Of a stretch of DNA of 64,000 nucleotides, positions 59,419-64,000 are shown piece by piece; within the stretch, counting starts at the first letter, position 1, and every line of letters starts with the position of its first letter. Made by a program: the position numbers and the translations under genes. This DNA is from Iamia sp035765045 (GTDB lineage Bacteria; Actinomycetota; Acidimicrobiia; Acidimicrobiales; Iamiaceae). A model generated the notes under the pieces. That model searched no databases. It was not told the origin of the DNA and worked only from the letters and a program-made list of their open reading frames with translations. The stretch covers positions 7,886 to 71,885 of the forward strand of contig DASTYI010000002.1 of the NCBI GenBank assembly GCA_035765045.1. Reading direction: 5' to 3'.

Positions 59419-60545
59419 CGACGGATCCGCTGGCCCGGGCGAGCGTCGCCCTGGAGAAGGGGGGTGCGCCGGCCCCGGCGGCACCCCCGCCCGAGCCGAG
59501 CGTCCCGCCGGCGCCGCCCACCGAGCGACCGGCGCTGGTCGCCACGCTCACCGGGGTCGGGCGCTGGCTGCTGGCCATCGCCGGCGCCCTGGTGATCTTC
59601 GGCGCCTTCCTGCTGGCCAAGGGGGCCGAGCCGCTCGACGTCTACGAGGCCATGTGGACCTCGGCCCGGGCCGACGGCTTCGGTGAGACCCTCGTCCGGG
59701 CCGCGCCGCTCCTGCTGGCCGGGCTGGCCGTCGCCGTGCCGGCCCGGGCCGGGCTGTTCAACATCGGCGGCGAGGGCCAGCTCCTCATGGGCGCCATCGG
59801 CGCCACCGCCGCCGGGACGGCCATCGGCGACGGGGTGGGCACGACGCCGAGCCTCGTCGTGATGATCGCCGCCGGGGCCGCCCTCGGTGGGGCGTGGGCG
59901 GCGATCCCGGCCCTGCTCCGGGTGGTGTTCCGCACCAACGAGGCGATCACCAGCCTGCTGCTCAACTACACCGCCTCGCTCGTCCTGACCTGGCTGGTGT
60001 TCGAGCCCTGGAAGGACCCCCAGAGCCTGGGCCAGGCCTACAGCGAGTCGATCCTCCCGTCCCAGGAGCTCCCGATCATCTGGGGCAACCGGGTCCACGC
60101 CGGGATCGTCGTCGCCGTGGTGATCGCCCTCGCCACCTGCCTGGTGCTGCGCTCGACCCGCTGGGGCTTCCGGCTGACCGTCCTCGGGGGCAACCCGGAG
60201 GCGGCCCGCCGGGCCGGGCTCGCCGTCGGGGGCCTGACCGTCGGGGCCATGGTGCTGGGCGGCGCCCTGGCCGGCGCCGGCGGGGCGATCGAGCTCACCG
60301 GCGTCGAGGGTCGGCTGCGGCCCGACATGCTCGTCGGCTACGGCTTCATCGGCTTCCTCGCCTCGTGGCTGGTGCGCCACGACCCGCTGCGGCTGGTCGG
60401 CTCGGCGCTGCTGCTGGGGGCGATCGCCGTCGGCGGCAGCGGGCTGAAGATCAGCTCGGGCCTGTCCGGCGGCGCCGTCAACGTCCTCATGGCCCTCGTG
60501 CTCCTCGCCGTCCTCGGCTGGGGCCAGAAGAAGGAGACGACCTGA
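59415..60545 (+). CDS. BMP-type ABC importer permease (YufP-like)
   Basis: 376 residues with eight to ten membrane segments after a 45-residue Pro/Ala-rich cytoplasmic tail. ARAGLFNIGGEGQLLMGAIG and FRTNEAITSLLLNYTASLVL are the family signature blocks, and ARRAGLAVGGLTVGAMVLGG the later one. Works with the permease at 60545. Confidence 0.9.
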   Translation: MTTDPLARASVALEKGGAPAPAAPPPEPSVPPAPPTERPALVATLTGVGRWLLAIAGALVIFGAFLLAKGAEPLDVYEAMWTSARADGFGETLVRAAPLLLAGLAVAVPARAGLFNIGGEGQLLMGAIGATAAGTAIGDGVGTTPSLVVMIAAGAALGGAWAAIPALLRVVFRTNEAITSLLLNYTASLVLTWLVFEPWKDPQSLGQAYSESILPSQELPIIWGNRVHAGIVVAVVIALATCLVLRSTRWGFRLTVLGGNPEAARRAGLAVGGLTVGAMVLGGALAGAGGAIELTGVEGRLRPDMLVGYGFIGFLASWLVRHDPLRLVGSALLLGAIAVGGSGLKISSGLSGGAVNVLMALVLLAVLGWGQKKETT

Positions 60546-61456
60546 TGCTGGTCGAAGCCGTCCTGACCGGTGCCGTCCGCGGCGGCACGTCGATCCTCTA
60601 CGCCACGCTGGGCGAGACGGTGGCCGAGCGCTCGGGCACGATCTACCTCGGCATCGAGGGCTCGATGCTGTGCGGGGCGCTGGCCGCCTACGTCGTCGGC
60701 GTCGAGACCGGCAGCCCGTACCTGGGGGTGCTGGCCGGCATCGTCGCCGGCGCCGCCCTGGCCGGGGTCCACGCCGCCATGGTCATCTGGCGGCGGGCCA
60801 ACCAGATCGCCACCGGGCTGGTCGTCACCTTCCTCGCCCTCGGGCTCACCGCCCTGTTCGGGCAGGACCACGTGGGCGTCGGGGTCGAGCCCCTGCCCCG
60901 CTACGCCGTGCCCGGTCTGTCGGAGCTGCCCTTCGTGGGCGGGATCCTGTTCGACCACGACCTGCTGACGTACCTGTCGTTCGCGGTGGCGCCGGCGCTG
61001 TGGTGGACCTTCTACCGGACCCGCATCGGCATGGTGCTGCGCTCGGCCGGCGAGCGCCCCGAGGTGCTGCGGACCTACGGCACCTCGCCCCGCACCGTCC
61101 GCACCGTCGCCCTGCTGGTGGCGGGCGGGCTGGCCGGCCTCGGCGGCGCCCAGCTGTCGACCGCCTTCGCCCTCAACTGGTCCGAGAACATGACGGCGGG
61201 CCGGGGCTTCGTCGCCGTCGCCCTCGTGATCTTCGCGGCGTGGAACCCGCTCAAGGCGGTGGGCGGCGCCTACCTCTTCAGCGGGGCCATCGCCCTCCAG
61301 CTCCAGCTCCAGGCCCGGGGCTGGGAGGTCTCGCGCTACCTGCTCGAGGCCCTGCCCTACGTGCTCGTGATCGTCGTGCTGGCCGCCCTGAGCCGGCGCC
61401 GGTCGGGCACCGAGCCCGAGGCGCTCAACCACGTGTTCCACGACGTCGCCGTCTGA
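60545..61456 (+). CDS. BMP-type ABC importer permease (YufQ-like)
   Basis: 303 residues, about eight membrane segments. TLGETVAERSGTIYLGIEGS is the hallmark of the second nucleoside-importer permease, with ANQIATGLVVTFLALGLTAL next. TGATG coupling to the upstream permease. Confidence 0.9.
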   Translation: MLVEAVLTGAVRGGTSILYATLGETVAERSGTIYLGIEGSMLCGALAAYVVGVETGSPYLGVLAGIVAGAALAGVHAAMVIWRRANQIATGLVVTFLALGLTALFGQDHVGVGVEPLPRYAVPGLSELPFVGGILFDHDLLTYLSFAVAPALWWTFYRTRIGMVLRSAGERPEVLRTYGTSPRTVRTVALLVAGGLAGLGGAQLSTAFALNWSENMTAGRGFVAVALVIFAAWNPLKAVGGAYLFSGAIALQLQLQARGWEVSRYLLEALPYVLVIVVLAALSRRRSGTEPEALNHVFHDVAV

Positions 61457-61511
61457 GCGACGAGCCACGACCCACCCACCACCACACCACCACCCTCCTG
61501 GGGGGAGACCC

Positions 61512-62645
61512 ATGCACCGCACCCGCTTCCTTCTCGCTGCCCTGCTCGCCCTCGGGGGCGCGCTCCTCGTGGGCTGCTCCGACGACGAACCCGCCTCGGG
61601 CGGCGGGGGAGGGGGCGGCGGTGAGGGCGACCTCACCGTCGGCTTCATCTACGTCGGCCCCAAGGACGACTTCGGCTACAACCAGGCCGCCTACGAGGGC
61701 AGCCAGGCCGTCGAGGCGATGGGGGTCGAGGTCCTCCAGGCCGAGAACGTGCCCGAGACGGCCGAGGCCACACAGGCCATGCAGGAGATGATCGACCAGG
61801 GCGCCGACCTGATCTTCGCCACCAGCTTCGGGCACATGGAGTTCGCCTACGAGCTGGCCGAGGCCAACCCCGACGTCACCTTCGTCCACCAGGGCGGCCT
61901 CGAGCCCGAGCCGGCGCTCGACAACTTCGGCACCTACTTCGGCACCGTCTACGAGCCGGTGTACCTGGCCGGGATCGCCGCCGGCGCCGCCACCGAGTCG
62001 GACAAGCTCGGCTACGTCTACGCCTTCCCGATCCCGCAGACGCTGGCCAACATCAACGCCTTCACGCTCGGCGCCCAGTCGGTCAACCCCGACGCCGAGA
62101 CGATCACGATCCAGACCGGCAGCTGGTGCGACCCGGGCCTCCAGGCCGAGGCGGCCCAGAGCCTGCTCGACCAGGACGTCGACGTGATCAGCCAGCACCA
62201 GGACTGCACCAAGACGATCATCGAGGCCACCGAGGCGGCCGGCGCCTTCTCGGTCGGCTACCACGCCGACGCCAGCGAGCTGGCCCCCGAGGGCTGGCTG
62301 GCCGGCTCGGAGTGGGACTGGGCCCCGCTCTACACCCAGATCGTCGAGGCCGTGCAGGCCGGCGAGTTCGCCGGGAGCGACTTCAACGGCAACTACCGGG
62401 TCGGCCTCCAGACCGGCGACAACCCCTTCGTCCAGTCCGAGCACGGCCCCGGGGTCGACGAGGAGACGCGGGCCGCCATCACCGCCGCCGAGGAGGCGAT
62501 CAAGGGCGGCCGGGGCGTGTTCACCGGCCCGATCTCGAACCAGGACGGCGACGAGGTCGTCGCCGAGGGCGAGAGCCTGACCTACGAGGACGCCGAGACG
62601 ATGGACTACTTCGTCGAGGGCGTCGTCGGCACCATCGAGAGCTGA
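61512..62645 (+). CDS. BMP-family substrate-binding lipoprotein
   Basis: 377 residues. Lipobox LVGC (Cys22) with a poly-Gly linker, then the BMP/PnrA fold: VGFIYVGPKDDFGYNQAAYE, GADLIFATSFGHMEFAYELA, FGTVYEPVYLAGIAAGAATE, VDVISQHQDCTKTIIEATEA. Relatives bind purine nucleosides, nucleobases or related heterocycles. GGGGGGAG precedes the ATG. Confidence 0.9.
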   Translation: MHRTRFLLAALLALGGALLVGCSDDEPASGGGGGGGGEGDLTVGFIYVGPKDDFGYNQAAYEGSQAVEAMGVEVLQAENVPETAEATQAMQEMIDQGADLIFATSFGHMEFAYELAEANPDVTFVHQGGLEPEPALDNFGTYFGTVYEPVYLAGIAAGAATESDKLGYVYAFPIPQTLANINAFTLGAQSVNPDAETITIQTGSWCDPGLQAEAAQSLLDQDVDVISQHQDCTKTIIEATEAAGAFSVGYHADASELAPEGWLAGSEWDWAPLYTQIVEAVQAGEFAGSDFNGNYRVGLQTGDNPFVQSEHGPGVDEETRAAITAAEEAIKGGRGVFTGPISNQDGDEVVAEGESLTYEDAETMDYFVEGVVGTIES

Positions 62646-62652
62646 CCGCCCC

Positions 62653-63438
62653 GTGCCCCCGCTCACCGGCCCCGGCCCCGACGTCGTGGTGCTCCTCCAC
62701 GGCGTCGGGGTCGGCGGACCCGCCTTCGCCCCCGTCGCCACCGCCCTGGCCGCCACCACCACGGTGGTCGTGCCCGACCGGCGGGGCTACGGCGACCGGG
62801 CCGACGCCACCCCGGCCACCGGCCTCGACGACCAGGTCGACGACCTGGCCGCCGTCGTCGCCTCGCTGCGCGCCGCCCACGGCCGGCCGCCGGCGCTGGT
62901 GGGGGTGAGCGGGGGCGCCACCCTGGCGCTGGCTCTCGCCCTGCGGGTGACGGCCTCCGGCGACGACCTCCTGGGGCCGACGGTGGTGCACGAGCCGCTG
63001 CTCGGCCCGCTGGCCCCCCGGCTCCACGCCGCCGTGGTCGACACCTACGAGCGGACGGTGGCGGTCGACCCGCAGCTGGCGGCGACCTACGTGGCCGGCC
63101 TGGTCGGACCGGCCACGTGGGCGGCGCTGGAGCCGGCCGAGCGCGACGCCGTCCCGGGCCGGACCGCCACCATCGCCGCCGAGATCCCGCACTTCCTCGG
63201 CTTCGCCCCCACCGCCGACGCCCTGGCCGGCCTGCGGCCGCACCCGCTGTGGTCGTCGGTCGGGGAGCGCTCGCCCGCCGGGCGCCGCGAGGCCCACGAC
63301 GTCCTGGTCGCCCTCGCCGGGGCCACCGCCCTGGAGGTGCCCGACGCCGGCCACCTCCCGCAGGTCGACGCCCCCGTCGCCTTCGCCCGGGCGCTGCGCC
63401 GGGTCCTCGCCCCCACCCACCTGGCCGGGACGCCATGA
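62653..63438 (+). CDS. Alpha/beta-hydrolase fold protein
   Basis: 261 residues from a GTG seven bases after the binding protein. VVVLLHGVGVGGPAFAPVAT gives the oxyanion loop, LVGVSGGATLALALAL the nucleophile elbow (GVSGG), and EVPDAGHLPQVDAPVAFARA the catalytic His. It may act on the imported compound, for example an ester or a ring-opened amide. Overlaps the next gene. Confidence 0.85.
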   Translation: MPPLTGPGPDVVVLLHGVGVGGPAFAPVATALAATTTVVVPDRRGYGDRADATPATGLDDQVDDLAAVVASLRAAHGRPPALVGVSGGATLALALALRVTASGDDLLGPTVVHEPLLGPLAPRLHAAVVDTYERTVAVDPQLAATYVAGLVGPATWAALEPAERDAVPGRTATIAAEIPHFLGFAPTADALAGLRPHPLWSSVGERSPAGRREAHDVLVALAGATALEVPDAGHLPQVDAPVAFARALRRVLAPTHLAGTP

Positions 63439-63995
63439 CGACCGTCGCCGGCACCACCCCCTACGCCTGGCCGTGGGACGGGGTCGTCGACCCGGCCCGG
63501 CTGGCGCTGGTCGTCGCCGGCCACGACGCCGGCTGGTCCGGGCGCAGCGACCCCGCCCTCGCCGCCGTCGTCGCCGATCGCCTCGCCGCCCTCGCCGGCA
63601 CGCTGCTCGGCGCCGGCGTCCCCGTCCTCGCCGTCGCCCACCGGGGCTCGGCCCCCCTCGGTGACGACGACCGGGTCGACGTCGTCAGGGCCGCCGGGAT
63701 CGACGGCTTCTACGGCAGTGACCTCGACGCCCGGCTGCGGGCGGCGCGGCGCGACCACCTCGTCGTGGCCGGCTTCGGGTTGGAGGGGCCGGTCCACTCG
63801 ACGCTGCGCGCCGCCAACGACCGGGGCTACGAGTGCCTGCTCCTCGCCGACGCCAGCGCCCCGCTCGACCCGGCGCTGGCCCCCGCCGCCCGCTCGATGG
63901 TCGAGATGTCGGGCGGGATCTTCGGGGCGGTCGGAGCGACCGCCGCGCTGCTCGCCGCCCTCCCACCCGCCCCCTCACCGGAGGTCCACCCATGA
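63435..63995 (+). CDS. Isochorismatase-fold protein lacking the catalytic cysteine
   Basis: 186 residues. LALVVAGHDAGWSGR and the late HLVVAGFGLEGPVHSTLRAA plus GYECLLLADASAPLDP show the isochorismatase/cysteine hydrolase fold. Aligning the last blocks with the usual AGVxTDxCV pattern puts Pro where the nucleophile Cys should be, so a normal amidase role is doubtful. A second gene begins at 63992 and may encode a partner. Context suggests catabolism of an N-containing heterocycle. Confidence 0.75.
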   Translation: MTTVAGTTPYAWPWDGVVDPARLALVVAGHDAGWSGRSDPALAAVVADRLAALAGTLLGAGVPVLAVAHRGSAPLGDDDRVDVVRAAGIDGFYGSDLDARLRAARRDHLVVAGFGLEGPVHSTLRAANDRGYECLLLADASAPLDPALAPAARSMVEMSGGIFGAVGATAALLAALPPAPSPEVHP

Positions 63996-64000
63996 CGCTC
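63992..64000 (+). CDS. Start of the next gene in the operon (partial)
   Basis: The ATG at 63992 overlaps the stop of the isochorismatase-fold gene (ATGA) and follows GGAGG. Only Met-Thr-Leu is in the window, so the product cannot be named. Confidence 0.7.

Overview
The window is very GC-rich (third codon positions almost all G or C), densely packed, and uses many GTG starts, 4-nt ATGA/GTGA gene overlaps and apparently leaderless transcripts. Together with an ECF sigma factor, DosR-like boxes, DUF4097, SHOCT and DUF4214 proteins this points to an actinobacterium. An Acidimicrobiia/Iamia-like host is my inference; there is no rRNA or marker gene here to prove it. I see no rRNA, tRNA, CRISPR array, IS element or replication origin.

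Layout. (1) 1-8220: a truncated TPP enzyme, an unusual ECF-sigma/PurC fusion ORF, a STAS protein, a metallo-beta-lactamase-fold hydrolase, a glycosyltransferase, three coupled envelope/stress proteins (4525-6337), a degenerate MBL protein and an AraC/VOC pair. (2) 8236-19787: a secreted glycosidase-like lipoprotein, a frameshifted patatin, a 1251-aa secreted CotH/lamin-tail/DUF4214 protein, an RHH-DUF4097-ABC exporter operon with a repeat-rich promoter, and a polytopic membrane protein. (3) 20050-37734: one co-directional run of 19 genes headed by a FadR-type regulator with a consensus operator. It encodes an amidohydrolase, a DUF336 protein, a complete dipeptide-type ABC importer, RidA, a GGT-like and an M24 hydrolase, UbiX and UbiD (prenylated-FMN decarboxylation), an HpaB-type flavin monooxygenase with flavin reductase, a DUF2848 protein, a cupin, a TauE/SafE permease and a nitroreductase. 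It looks like an uptake and degradation pathway for an aromatic or N-heteroaromatic carboxylate, perhaps taken up as an amide conjugate; the substrate is unknown.

(4) 40711-49725: a hypoxia/dormancy-type island. Five promoters carry a DosR-like 14-bp box (GGGNC-N4-GNCCC) followed after exactly 23 nt by a -10-like hexamer. They drive a LigA-annotated membrane protein, an unknown protein, a tandem universal stress protein with a pnpOx-like protein, a CoA-binding protein, and an arginine deiminase operon (permease, ddaH, arcA, arcB, arcC), which would give ATP without oxygen. The ADI mRNA is predicted to begin with a strong hairpin. (5) 49929-56816: a secreted 2125-aa RHS/YD-repeat protein with a variable C-terminal tip of lower GC and a small acidic gene behind it, laid out like a polymorphic toxin and immunity pair. 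(6) 57155-64000: a GntR/FCD regulator with a BMP-type (nucleoside or nucleobase) ABC importer, an alpha/beta hydrolase and an isochorismatase-fold protein, continuing off the window.

The strongest signals for a second look are the exact box-to--10 geometry of the DosR-like regulon, a 55-bp hairpin repeat present twice with two compensatory base-pair changes, the in-frame sigma factor/PurC fusion, and the prFMN/HpaB catabolic run.
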